Assembly (NCBI GenBank): GCA_944324345.1
Contig: CALUVT010000001.1
Span: 558,001-622,000 of the forward strand
Length of the DNA stretch: 64,000 bases
Direction: 5' to 3'
Source of the DNA: Candidatus Gastranaerophilales bacterium
GTDB taxonomy: Bacteria > Cyanobacteriota > Vampirovibrionia > Gastranaerophilales > Gastranaerophilaceae
The number at the start of each line of letters is the position of its first letter. Position 1 is the stretch's first letter. The notes beneath the pieces were generated by a model. That model saw only the letters and a list, made by a program, of their open reading frames with translations, was not told the DNA's origin and did no database searches. Made by a program: the position numbers and the translations under genes. Positions 43,905-53,104 of the stretch are shown one piece after another.

Positions 43905-44887
43905 AAAAGATTTTTGTTACCATAATGATATTGTTATTTGCGGCAGGTCTTGTTGTTCAGGCTTCTGACTTGATTATTGAATCAAAGACTCAAAGCTACG
44001 AAGAGCAGGAAAACAAGATTAAATTCGAAGGGGATGTAAAAGTTTCCATAGATGATTTGAGGATTGTCGGTGACAAGGCTGATGTAAGTATGGATGAAAA
44101 TCAAAAACTTGATACTGCAACGTTTTATGATAAACCTTATGCTTATGAAGTTAAAAAGAATAAGAAACGTGAAGTCAAAGCAAATATATTAAAGTTTTCT
44201 TTGATTACGAAGGTTGTAAAGGCTCAAGGGGATACACAATCTGTTGTGTTTGACGGTAAAGTCCCTATTGTTGTTATTAATGCGGATGAGCAGGAGTATA
44301 ATACGGAAACCGGTATAATGACAGCGACGGGAGCTGTTACTATAAAGTATAAAGATTTGGATACTTTTTCCAACAAGGCAAAAATTAAAACGGATAAAAA
44401 CGGTGACTTAAAAAATATTGAGTTGATAGGAGAAGCAAGAATTAAACAGCAAGGAAGTGAATCTTCTGCGGATAATTTTCACTACAGTGCAGATACAAAG
44501 GTCTTGACAGCTGTTGGGAATACTACAACAAATGCTTTGATGGAAGATGGTTCAAAACTTGTTTTAAAATCAAACCGCCAGGAATATTATCAGGATAAAA
44601 ATATCTTTAATGCATCAGGTAATGTTCGTGTATGGTATCAGGATTACTATGCAGCAGGCCCTAAAATTACAATTTATCCTAATAAAGAAGGCAAACCAAA
44701 TGATGTTAATTTTGTAGGACGTTCAAGTATTACTCAAGGCGTAAGAACCATATATGCAGACAGAATCAGAATGACAATGACTCCAAAGGATTTTCATGCA
44801 GAAGGAAATACAAGAACAGTTATTAAGAACATCGGTTCAGGAGATAATGGCGGAGATTCTAAAAGTGGTATAGGATTAGGATTATAG
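43901..44887 (+). CDS. lptA: LptA/OstA-like periplasmic lipopolysaccharide transport protein
   Basis: 328 aa starting at GTG 43901 with AAGGAG upstream. A signal peptide (MKKIFVTIMILLFAAGLVVQA) is followed by OstA/LptA beta-jellyroll repeats: QSYEEQENKIKFEGDVKV, a second unit near ADEQEYNTETGIMTATGAVTI, and a third near NRQEYYQDKNIFNASGNV. It is longer than E. coli LptA (185 aa), with about twice the repeat content. It forms the periplasmic bridge for LPS. The tail is Gly/Ser-rich (GSGDNGGDSKSG). Co-translated with lptC. Confidence 0.88.
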   Translation: MKKIFVTIMILLFAAGLVVQASDLIIESKTQSYEEQENKIKFEGDVKVSIDDLRIVGDKADVSMDENQKLDTATFYDKPYAYEVKKNKKREVKANILKFSLITKVVKAQGDTQSVVFDGKVPIVVINADEQEYNTETGIMTATGAVTIKYKDLDTFSNKAKIKTDKNGDLKNIELIGEARIKQQGSESSADNFHYSADTKVLTAVGNTTTNALMEDGSKLVLKSNRQEYYQDKNIFNASGNVRVWYQDYYAAGPKITIYPNKEGKPNDVNFVGRSSITQGVRTIYADRIRMTMTPKDFHAEGNTRTVIKNIGSGDNGGDSKSGIGLGL

Positions 44888-44890
44888 ATT

Positions 44891-45664
44891 ATGGAAGAAA
44901 AAGAAAAAGTTGATAAAGCGATAGAATTATTTAACAAAGGGAATTATAAAGAAGCTATTGATGTTTTTAGCTCTGTCTTGGAAACTTGTCAGGATAATGC
45001 GGAGTTGTACAATAATATTGCACTTTGTTATGCAAACATTGGCGAATATGACAAGGCTGAAAAAAATTATTTGAAGGCCCAGCATTTAAATCCAAAACTT
45101 CCTCAGGTATATATAAACCTTGCGGATATTTATTATCGTCGCAAAGATATGGGAAGCGGGATTGAGTTGGTTTCGCAGGGTATATATGAAATCCCTGATA
45201 ATCTTGTATTAAGACATTACTTGGCAAGATTTTATATGGAAGATGCGAAGTTGGATCTTGCAATTGATGAATTGGAACATATTTTGGAAAAACAACCTGA
45301 TAATTATGATGTTTATTATGACTTAGGTAAGGTTCATTTTGAACTTGGAAATTATGAGTGTGCTATAGAGAATTTTGAAAATGTTCTCCAGTATAAAAGT
45401 GAAAATCCTTGGATATATTATTACTTGGGTGAAGCATATGAAGCAAATGATGAGGTTGATAAAGCTCTTTCAAATTATTTAAAAGCAATCGCTCATAATG
45501 ATATGTTTTCTCCGGCTTATAAGAAGGCAGGTATATTATTTCTTGCTCGTGGAGATTATGATGATGCGATTGAGTATTTTGAAGATTACATGAAACTTGA
45601 CATTCCTGATGAAGAGGTTGATAAAATTAAAGAACTGGTAGAAAGAATAAGAAAGAAAAAATGA
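44891..45664 (+). CDS. TPR repeat protein
   Basis: 257 aa made almost entirely of tetratricopeptide repeats, about seven units of 34 residues (for example AELYNNIALCYANIGEYDKA, PQVYINLADIYYRRKDMGSG, YDVYYDLGKVHFELGNYECA). There is no signal peptide, so it is probably a cytoplasmic protein-protein scaffold. It lies 3 bp after lptA and overlaps dprA by 4 bp, so it is in the operon, but the partner is not known. Confidence 0.9.
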   Translation: MEEKEKVDKAIELFNKGNYKEAIDVFSSVLETCQDNAELYNNIALCYANIGEYDKAEKNYLKAQHLNPKLPQVYINLADIYYRRKDMGSGIELVSQGIYEIPDNLVLRHYLARFYMEDAKLDLAIDELEHILEKQPDNYDVYYDLGKVHFELGNYECAIENFENVLQYKSENPWIYYYLGEAYEANDEVDKALSNYLKAIAHNDMFSPAYKKAGILFLARGDYDDAIEYFEDYMKLDIPDEEVDKIKELVERIRKKK

Positions 45665-46761
45665 TATCAGACAAGTATTGGGTTGCTTTATCTTCAATAG
45701 AAGAAATTGACAGTCGTTTTATATACAGACTATACAGTCATTTTGGCGATATGGAAAAGGCTTTTGTCGCTGATAATTTATCATTTGTTGAAGGTTTAAG
45801 CGTAAAAAAAGCGGAAAGGTTCTTACGATTAAGAGACAAAGTTGACCCCGACAAGGCTCTTAAAGCTGTTATAGATCGTGGGATTAATTATTTAACATTG
45901 GAAAGTGAAAGTTACCCGTATTTGTTGAAAAATATTGATAATCCTCCGGCTGTTCTTTATTTCAAGGGTGATTTGTTTTCCTGTAACTTGGAGAGGACTC
46001 TTGCTGTAGTTGGCTCAAGACGTGCGACTTCTTACGCAAAAGATGCTTTAAAAAAGATTATATCGGAATTAATGAATACAGATATTTGTATTGTTTCCGG
46101 TTTGGCTTCAGGAATTGATACAACGGCTCATAATTCAGCCATCGAAAATGGTTTAAAGACAATCGGAGTTATTGCAAGCGGTTTTGATTTTGTTTATCCT
46201 GCAGCTAACAAGGATTTATACAAGAAGCTAGAACAAGGTTGCGGTGCTGTAGTGAGTGAGTATTATCCTACTTTCCAGCCGATTAAGTTTAGATTCCCCC
46301 AGAGAAACAGAATAGTATCAGGCCTTTCTTTCGGTACTGTTGTTGCAGAAGCTTCTTTAAAAAGCGGTGCTTTGATAACTGCGAATTTAACACTTGAACA
46401 GGGCAGAGAGTTGATGTGTATTCCAGGACTTATTACTAATATTAATACCCAAGGGATTTATAAGCTTTTGAAAAATGGAGCGACTCTTATCACTTGTGCA
46501 GAAGATATTTTAGAAGCTCTCGGTTGGGAAATGAAGATTGAACAACAAAATTTGTTTGATACAGCAAAATTAGATGAAAATGAACAATTAGTTTATGATG
46601 CTTTAGAAATTGAAGAAAAAAGTTTCGATGAACTCCAAAATATAACTAAGTTAAGTGTTGAAAATTTACTAATGTACTTGACAACAATGGAGCTTAAGGG
46701 CATAATTAAACAAGTTGACGGGGACAGATACAGGAGAGGTATTTCTGTCATTGGCCCATAA
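45661..46761 (+). CDS. dprA: DNA-processing protein DprA
   Basis: 366 aa. It binds incoming single-stranded DNA and loads RecA in natural transformation. A helical N-terminal domain precedes the Rossmann-like DprA core with AVVGSRRATSYAK (about 116-128), VSGLASGIDTTAH (about 145-157), RFPQRNRIVSGLS and EASLKSGALITA. A C-terminal winged helix (EQLVYDALEIEEKSFDEL) is present. Starts by ATGA-type overlap with the TPR gene. Together with the pilin-like genes nearby it is consistent with competence, though no ComEC is in the window. Confidence 0.96.
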   Translation: MISDKYWVALSSIEEIDSRFIYRLYSHFGDMEKAFVADNLSFVEGLSVKKAERFLRLRDKVDPDKALKAVIDRGINYLTLESESYPYLLKNIDNPPAVLYFKGDLFSCNLERTLAVVGSRRATSYAKDALKKIISELMNTDICIVSGLASGIDTTAHNSAIENGLKTIGVIASGFDFVYPAANKDLYKKLEQGCGAVVSEYYPTFQPIKFRFPQRNRIVSGLSFGTVVAEASLKSGALITANLTLEQGRELMCIPGLITNINTQGIYKLLKNGATLITCAEDILEALGWEMKIEQQNLFDTAKLDENEQLVYDALEIEEKSFDELQNITKLSVENLLMYLTTMELKGIIKQVDGDRYRRGISVIGP

Positions 46762-46796
46762 TTATTTGGGTATTTTGATAGTACGGATGGTATAAA

Positions 46797-49097
46797 ATGG
46801 CGAAAACTGCAGAAAAAAAAGAAAAAGCTTTAGTAATTGTAGAGTCACCTGCAAAATCAAAAACAATAAAGAAGATTTTGGGTGACAGTTATCAGATAGA
46901 AGCGAGTTTCGGGCATGTTAGGAATTTGCCGACAAAAGATCCTTCAACAGAGAATTTGGGGTTTGATATAAGTAATCATTTTACCCCGAAGTTCGAAGTA
47001 ATTCCCGGTAAGCAGGCTGTTGTTAAGAAGTTAAATGAACTTGCCAAAAAGGCTGATAAAATCTATCTTGCATCAGACCCTGATAGGGAAGGGGAAGCGA
47101 TTGCTTGGCATGTTCGCCAAATTTTGAATGTTCCTGATGACAAAATTATGAGGATTGTATTTAACGAAATTACACCAAAAGCCGTAAAACATTCAGTTGA
47201 GAATCCTCGTGCTATAGATATGGATATGGTTCAGGCACAGCAAACAAGACAAATTCTCGATAAGCTTGTGGGTTATAAGCTCAGTCCCGTCTTGTGGAAA
47301 CAAATCGGGAATAGAAATTTATCTGCAGGGCGTGTTCAATCCGTGGCTCTTAGAATGATTTGTGAAAGAGAAGAGGAAATAGAGGCTTTTGTCCCTCAGG
47401 AATACTGGTCAATCCATGCTGATATGGAAAAAGACGGTAAGATCTTTGAAGCAGAACTTTCTAAAATTAAGGATAAAGCTGTTGAAAAAACTATTAAAAA
47501 CCAAGAAGAAGCTCAAAAGATAGTTGATTACCTTCAAGAACCCTCAAGAGAGTTTGAAGTCGTAAAAGTGAACAAAAAGACTATGAAAAGGAAACCTACA
47601 GCTCCTTTTATAACTTCAACCATGCAAAGGGCAGCAAGTTCAAAGTTAGGCTTTGGAGTCCAAAAGACTATGCAGGTGGCCCAAAAACTTTATGAAGGTA
47701 TAGAAATTGACGGCACTCCTGTCGGTTTGATTACTTACATGAGAACAGATAGTGTAAGGGTTTCTGATGATGCTCAGGAAATGGCAAAGAACTTTATTGT
47801 TTCCAACTATGGTGAAAAATATTACCCCGAGTCTCCAAATATTTATGCAAAGGGTAAACAAAACGTTCAAGATGCTCACGAGGCTATCAGACCTTCCTAT
47901 CCTGAAAGAACCCCTGATAGTATAAAGAAATATTTGGATACTGATCAATATAAACTTTATAAACTTATTTGGGATAAATTTATGTCATCTCAAATGGCAA
48001 ATGCTGAAATCGCAAATAAATCAATTGAAATAAAGGCAGGAGATTATACTCTCAAGGCCGGAACAAGCAAGATTACGTTTGATGGCTTTTTGAAACTTTA
48101 CAACGATGCGGATGATGAAGAAAAAAATTCGGATGCAAAAATTCCTGATCTAGAAAAAGGTGACAAAATTAATTGTAAAAAGGTTAACCCAAAACAGCAC
48201 TTCACTCAGCCTCCGCCAAGATATAATGAAGCTTCTCTGGTTAAGGCGTTGGAAGAATACGGTATTGGTCGTCCATCAACTTATGCAACAATTATTACTG
48301 TGATTCAAACAAGAAAATATGTAGAAAAAAAAGATAAAGCTTTACATCCTACACTATTAGGCAGGACAGTTTCAAAACAGCTTGTTGCACAATTTGCAGA
48401 TATTATGGATTACAAATTTACGGCCGGGATGGAAACTAAGCTAGATAAAATCGCAGAGAAAAAAGCTGTCTGGAATGATGTTTTGCAAGAGTTTTATACA
48501 CCATTTATTCAGGAGGTAAATAAGGCACTTCAAAATAATGAGCGTGTAAAAATCGAAAGCAAAATAAAATGTCCAAATTGTGGTAAACCGATGGTTTTGA
48601 GAATAGGGAAGAATGGATCACAATTTTTGGGCTGCTCAGGTTTCCCAGATTGTAAAACAATGATGTCATTAAATGCACTGTCAGAACAAACAGATGATGA
48701 GCAATCTACAGAGCAAGAAGTTTGTGAGGAAAAGTGTGAGAAATGCAATTCTCCTATGGTATTTAAGACAGGCCCCTACGGAAAATATATGGAATGTACC
48801 AACGAAAATTGCAAACACAGAAAGCCATACAGGAAATCAACTAATGTCAAATGCCCAAAATGTGGAGAAGGCACTATAGTTGAACGCAAATCAAAACGTG
48901 GGACTGTCTTTTACGGCTGCGATCGTTATCCTAATTGTGATTTTACTTTGTGGAATGAACCAACAGGCGAAAAATGTCCTCAGTGCGGAGCATTATTGGT
49001 TAAAAAAATTCTAAAAAAAGGTGATGTTATAGCCTGTTCAAATATGAAATGTAATTATAAAAAAGAATTGACTGGAGATGGTGCAGATGAATCCTGA
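46797..49097 (+). CDS. topA: DNA topoisomerase I
   Basis: 766 aa type IA topoisomerase that relaxes negative supercoils. The Toprim domain has ALVIVESPAKSKTIKKIL and ASDPDREGEAIAWH; the active-site tyrosine lies in GLITYMRTDSVRVS; DAHEAIRP and GRPSTYATIITV follow. The C terminus has four C4 zinc ribbons (CPNCGKPM, CEKCNSPM, CPKCGEGT, CPQCGALL). TATAAA lies directly before the ATG and no clear SD is seen. Its end overlaps aroE. Confidence 0.97.
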   Translation: MAKTAEKKEKALVIVESPAKSKTIKKILGDSYQIEASFGHVRNLPTKDPSTENLGFDISNHFTPKFEVIPGKQAVVKKLNELAKKADKIYLASDPDREGEAIAWHVRQILNVPDDKIMRIVFNEITPKAVKHSVENPRAIDMDMVQAQQTRQILDKLVGYKLSPVLWKQIGNRNLSAGRVQSVALRMICEREEEIEAFVPQEYWSIHADMEKDGKIFEAELSKIKDKAVEKTIKNQEEAQKIVDYLQEPSREFEVVKVNKKTMKRKPTAPFITSTMQRAASSKLGFGVQKTMQVAQKLYEGIEIDGTPVGLITYMRTDSVRVSDDAQEMAKNFIVSNYGEKYYPESPNIYAKGKQNVQDAHEAIRPSYPERTPDSIKKYLDTDQYKLYKLIWDKFMSSQMANAEIANKSIEIKAGDYTLKAGTSKITFDGFLKLYNDADDEEKNSDAKIPDLEKGDKINCKKVNPKQHFTQPPPRYNEASLVKALEEYGIGRPSTYATIITVIQTRKYVEKKDKALHPTLLGRTVSKQLVAQFADIMDYKFTAGMETKLDKIAEKKAVWNDVLQEFYTPFIQEVNKALQNNERVKIESKIKCPNCGKPMVLRIGKNGSQFLGCSGFPDCKTMMSLNALSEQTDDEQSTEQEVCEEKCEKCNSPMVFKTGPYGKYMECTNENCKHRKPYRKSTNVKCPKCGEGTIVERKSKRGTVFYGCDRYPNCDFTLWNEPTGEKCPQCGALLVKKILKKGDVIACSNMKCNYKKELTGDGADES

Positions 49098-50337
49098 GCT
49101 TTATGAAAGATATCTTGCTAAAAAAGCTAAAAAACTTGGAATTTCCGTGGAAGAGTTAAAAGCTCAGGGGAGTCCTTCTCCTGTTAGTGAAGCAAAATCA
49201 GAAGACCAAACAACTTTCAAATCTTCTGTTTCTTCCGAGCCTCAATATGTTCAACGTACAATTCAAGAACAAATTGAAGCTACGTCACATTCGGGAGAAC
49301 CTGCTAATTCTGAAATCGCTAACAGAACTGTAGAACCTGCGGAACCTTTATATAAACCATATTCCGGAATGCAGCCTGAAACAGTTAAAACGGAGGTACC
49401 TTCTTATATTTTTGGACCTTCTAGAATAGAAGAGCCAAAAGTTAGTAGTGTTAGTGCGGCCAATGATTTAGGAATGCCTGAAATAAAAGATACAAGGGAG
49501 AACAAATTTGGTCTTATCGGTTATCCTCTCGGTCATTCTCTTTCAAAGATTATCCATGAAGCCGGTTTTAAGAGTCTAGGCATAGAGGCAAGTTACGATG
49601 TTTTGGAAACACCTCCGGATAGTCTTGTTGATAGGATAAAATGGTTAAAAACGAACGGTTATAGAGGGTTTAATGTTACAATTCCGTTAAAACTCCCTGT
49701 TTCTTTGTTTGTAAATGAAGTTGATAAATATGCTGATCTTGCCCGTGCAGTAAATACTGTTTATATAGATTCGGATAAAACTCTAAAGGCCTACAATACA
49801 GATGTTATAGGTTTTAGAAGAGCAATCCCTTCAGATATAAATTTAAAAGGGAAAAAGGTCGCAATTTTGGGTACCGGTGGGGCGGCTCATGCGGCTTGTG
49901 TTGCTTTAACAGAGTGCAATGTTGAAGAAATTGCATTTTTTACTCGCAATATTCCAAATTCAATAGAATTAATGAATTATGTCAGAAGGAAATTTCCTTC
50001 TGTCAATTTTAATGTCTACCAAATTGAGAATATTAGGCATTTAGGCGAGTATTCTATGCTTGTTAATACAACTCCTATCGGGATGCTCGGAAAGTCCGGT
50101 GATATGATGCCGGTTGAAGAATTTGCACTTAAAACTTTAAATCCTGATGCTGTTGTTTATGATGTTATATACAATCCAAAAAAGACTGTCCTAATAAGAG
50201 CCGCTGAAAGTTTAAATTTAAGGACAATTACTGGATTAGATATGCTTATCTTCCAAGCTGTGGCCGCTCAAGAAATTTGGTTCGGCAAAACTCCTGATTG
50301 GAAAGATATGAAAATAGCAGCTTTAGAGGTTTTATAA
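49087..50337 (+). CDS. aroE: Shikimate dehydrogenase with N-terminal extension
   Basis: 416 aa, about 140 longer than usual AroE. The C-terminal part (from about 140, KFGLIGYPLGHSLSKIIHEA) is complete: NVTIPLK with the catalytic Lys, ARAVNTVY, YNTDVIGF with the catalytic Asp, the NADP loop ILGTGGAAHA and GLDMLIFQAVAAQEIWFG. The first 26 residues (MNPELYERYLAKKAKKLGIS) form a basic helix; residues about 30-135 are Ser/Pro/Glu-rich and probably disordered. GGAG at 49074-49077 fits the ATG at 49087 better than the ATG at 49078; either overlaps topA. Confidence 0.93.
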   Translation: MNPELYERYLAKKAKKLGISVEELKAQGSPSPVSEAKSEDQTTFKSSVSSEPQYVQRTIQEQIEATSHSGEPANSEIANRTVEPAEPLYKPYSGMQPETVKTEVPSYIFGPSRIEEPKVSSVSAANDLGMPEIKDTRENKFGLIGYPLGHSLSKIIHEAGFKSLGIEASYDVLETPPDSLVDRIKWLKTNGYRGFNVTIPLKLPVSLFVNEVDKYADLARAVNTVYIDSDKTLKAYNTDVIGFRRAIPSDINLKGKKVAILGTGGAAHAACVALTECNVEEIAFFTRNIPNSIELMNYVRRKFPSVNFNVYQIENIRHLGEYSMLVNTTPIGMLGKSGDMMPVEEFALKTLNPDAVVYDVIYNPKKTVLIRAAESLNLRTITGLDMLIFQAVAAQEIWFGKTPDWKDMKIAALEVL

Positions 50338-50378
50338 GATGATACCAAATTTGAAATATGAAAGAAGAGGTAAGATGT

Positions 50379-51112
50379 ATGAAAAGTTTGTTAGTTTTTA
50401 AAAGTCGGGGGGGGGGCGTAATCTAAGCTCATATCAAGCTTTTACTCTTGCAGAGGTTTTGATAACTCTTGCAATAGTTGGTATTGTTTTTGCAATAATA
50501 ACTCCTATTTTAGTTACAAATTATAGGAAAAAACTTGTAGAAGTAAGATTAAAAAATTTTTATTCTACATTTATGAACGCTTTTCAAATTTCGCAAGTTG
50601 AAAATGGAGATTTTTCTACTTGGAATTATGTTGGTCAAAGTGTTGGTACTGATCAAGCTTTTAGTGAAAATGATGAATTTTTTAACGTTTATTTTTTTAA
50701 ATATCTGAAAGGTATAAGAATATGTAAGCCTAAAGAATGTGCAGACATAAGTGTTGATACTAACGTTTCTACAGGTGGCTTAAATTATTCAAGATATGTC
50801 TTATCGGATGGTTCATGCTTTGGTCTTTTAACAGGCGGAACAGGAAATTCATATGTTAATATCCATGGCTGGTACGATTATAATTGTTCAGGAAAACCTA
50901 ATAAAGCCGGTCGTGATCAATTCCTTTTCAGAATGAGATTAGGGGCATCTTCTATGTATATACCGTTACAATTTTCAAAAGAAGATGGAAATTTGGTTAA
51001 AAAAAGTAGAGCTCACCTTAAAGAACATTGTAAAGAAAAGCCTGCAGACTGTGGAGCGTTAATTCAGTTTGATGGTTGGGTTGTTTCCAAAGATTATCCT
51101 ATAAAGCTTTAG
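50379..51112 (+). CDS. Type IV prepilin-like protein (prepilin C), out of frame at a G10 tract
   Basis: The ATG at 50379 has AGAGG 8 nt upstream. It reads MKSLLVFKSRGGGVI and stops at 50426 because of the G10 tract. With one more G (or two fewer) the frame would continue as SRGGGRNLSSYQA then FTLAEVLITLAIVGIVFAI, giving an intact 244-aa prepilin, close in length to prepilins A (226) and B (246). Downstream the frame is open and has the shared motifs ENGDFSTW, GRDQFLFRM and a C-terminal CGALIQFDGWVV..DYPIKL. No other start gives the FTLAEV helix. Predicted OFF as sequenced, or a sequencing error. Follows aroE by 41 bp. Confidence 0.8.
50407..50416 (+). repeat. Poly-G tract (G10)
   Basis: Ten consecutive G between codon 9 of the prepilin C leader and the prepilin core; its length sets the reading frame. 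Confidence 0.95.
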
Positions 51113-52339
51113 CTATTCATATCTTAATGCGTCAATCGGATTAAGCAAAGATGCCTTATATGCAGGGTAATACCCGAATAACACTCCTATTGCTCCGGAA
51201 AAACCAAGTGAGAGAATAATTGAAAAAAGGGATATTGAAACATTCATAATCCCGGAAATTTGTACAATTTGTGCCCCAATGATTCCTACACTTACACCTA
51301 TAAGTCCTCCTATTATTGAAAGTAGGAATGATTCAATTAAAAATTGGATACGAATATCTGATGGTTTTGCTCCAATAGCCATTCTAATCCCTATTTCTTT
51401 TGTTCTTTCAGTAACTGATACCAACATAATATTCATAATCCCAATACCTCCAACGAGGAGTGATACAGATGCTATAGAAGCTAAAAGAATTGCAAATGTT
51501 TGAACGGTTGATTTCATTTTTTCTTGGAATTCTGCTGAATTTCTTATTTCAAAATCGTTTTCTTGATTTTTTCCTATTCGATGTCTTTCAACCAAGAGCT
51601 CTTCAATATCCTGCTGTGCGATAGAAACATCATCCGGATCCGAACCTTTTACAACAATCATTGATACAGTTCCAGGAAAAGCTGTCCCAAAAACTTTCTT
51701 TTGAGCTGTGGTTATAGGAATAAATATTAAATCATCCTGATCCATAGGTCCCATACTGCCTTTTGACTTTAAAGTACCTACGACTTTGAATGGAATTCCT
51801 CCAACTCTCATAATTCTTCCTATTGGATCTAAATCCCCAAAAAGTTCTGAAGCTACTGTAGAGCCGATGACCGTTACTTTTGCTGAATTTTTTATATCTT
51901 CAGGAATAAAACCTCTACCCATATCAATTTCGTAATTCTTTATATAAAAGTATTCCGGATCTGTCCCGTAAACTGTACTTGCCCAGTTTTGGTTTCCGTA
52001 AGTAAGTTGTTTTGATTCTGAGCTTACAGATGCAACTGCAGAAACTCCTCTTGCATTTTTTTTGATTGCTTGTGCATCTTTTATTGTCAGTGTTGGGCGT
52101 GTACCAAAACCCATTCGAACACCGCCTGATTTTGCCGAGGCTGATCGAATTGTCAAAAGATTGCTTCCCATTGCTTCCATATCTTTTTGGACTTTCTCAC
52201 TTGCTCCCGTACCGACTGCAAGCATTATAATTACGGCACTTACACCAATAATAATACCCAAACTCGTCAGCATTGAACGCATTTTATTAATCTTTAGTGA
52301 TACTATAGCCATTTTTACAAGAGATTTAAAATCTATCAT
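51113..52339 (-). CDS. MacB-type ABC transporter permease
   Basis: 408 aa. The N-terminal transmembrane helix (SLGIIIGVSAVIIMLAVGTG), a large periplasmic MacB_PCD domain (about 50-270), and three C-terminal helices form the FtsX/MacB topology. The segment GGIGIMNIMLVSVTERTKEI with IGIRMAIGAKPSDI is the typical coupling region. It is the membrane half of a MacB whose ATPase is encoded separately, 60 bp upstream. Such mechanotransmission pumps drive substrates through a periplasmic adaptor and a TolC channel. Confidence 0.93.
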   Translation of the reverse strand: MIDFKSLVKMAIVSLKINKMRSMLTSLGIIIGVSAVIIMLAVGTGASEKVQKDMEAMGSNLLTIRSASAKSGGVRMGFGTRPTLTIKDAQAIKKNARGVSAVASVSSESKQLTYGNQNWASTVYGTDPEYFYIKNYEIDMGRGFIPEDIKNSAKVTVIGSTVASELFGDLDPIGRIMRVGGIPFKVVGTLKSKGSMGPMDQDDLIFIPITTAQKKVFGTAFPGTVSMIVVKGSDPDDVSIAQQDIEELLVERHRIGKNQENDFEIRNSAEFQEKMKSTVQTFAILLASIASVSLLVGGIGIMNIMLVSVTERTKEIGIRMAIGAKPSDIRIQFLIESFLLSIIGGLIGVSVGIIGAQIVQISGIMNVSISLFSIILSLGFSGAIGVLFGYYPAYKASLLNPIDALRYE

Positions 52340-52399
52340 GTTTTTCCTTTAAAGTTTTGTGGTTTATAATTGCTGTTACGTAGTTCTATTTTAAAATTC

Positions 52400-53104
52400 T
52401 TAGTAAGGGATTGTTGTATTTTTATTCACTTCATCTGATATAATGTTCCCGTCTTTAAACCTAACAACTCTTTTACAGTATTGTGCGATATCTGGTTCGT
52501 GGGTTACAAGGACGATTGTTTTTCCCATTTTTTTGTTAAGGTTAACAAAAAATTCCATTACTTCAATACTTGTTTTTGTATCAAGGTTACCTGTCGGCTC
52601 ATCTGCAAGTATGAGAGGGGGATCATTTACTATTGCACGTGCAATTGCAACCCTTTGCTGCTGCCCGCCTGACATTTGGTTAGGCATGTGATCTTCGCGT
52701 TTTTCGAGTCCGACAATTTGAAGAGCTTTTTTTGCTCTTATAATACGTTCTTCTTCCGGAATACCTTTATAAATCATTGGTAATTCAACGTTTTCAAGTG
52801 CGGTTGTCCTTGATATAAGATTAAAACCTTGGAACACAAACCCCATTTTTTCGTTTCTTACTATTGCTAAGTTGTCAGTGTCAAGTGAGAGCATATCTAT
52901 TCCGTCAAGGTAGTAGCTACCTGAATTTGGTTTATCAAGGGTTCCTAGCATGTTCATAAAAGTTGATTTGCCGGAACCTGAAGCTCCCATAATTGCAACA
53001 AATTCACCTTCATCAACTGATAACGAAACGCAGTTAAGTGCATTGAAGCTGTCTTCTCCTGTTTGGTAGGTCTTTATGGCATCTTTTACTTCTATTAAAC
53101 TCAT
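52400..53104 (-). CDS. MacB/LolD-type ABC transporter ATPase
   Basis: 234 aa nucleotide-binding subunit. Walker A GASGSGKST (about 39-47), Q loop FQGFNL, signature MSGGQQQRVAIARAI, Walker B LILADEPTGNLD and the switch His in VLVTHEPD are all intact. It pairs with the permease downstream. The last base of the adaptor gene's stop overlaps its ATG. Confidence 0.95.
   Translation of the reverse strand: MSLIEVKDAIKTYQTGEDSFNALNCVSLSVDEGEFVAIMGASGSGKSTFMNMLGTLDKPNSGSYYLDGIDMLSLDTDNLAIVRNEKMGFVFQGFNLISRTTALENVELPMIYKGIPEEERIIRAKKALQIVGLEKREDHMPNQMSGGQQQRVAIARAIVNDPPLILADEPTGNLDTKTSIEVMEFFVNLNKKMGKTIVLVTHEPDIAQYCKRVVRFKDGNIISDEVNKNTTIPY

Noticed and set aside
50459-51112. Prepilin C as a shorter gene starting at TTG 50459
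   Set aside because: That start lies inside the FTLAEV helix and would remove the cleavage site; the ATG at 50379 with its ribosome-binding site and the G tract explains the locus better.
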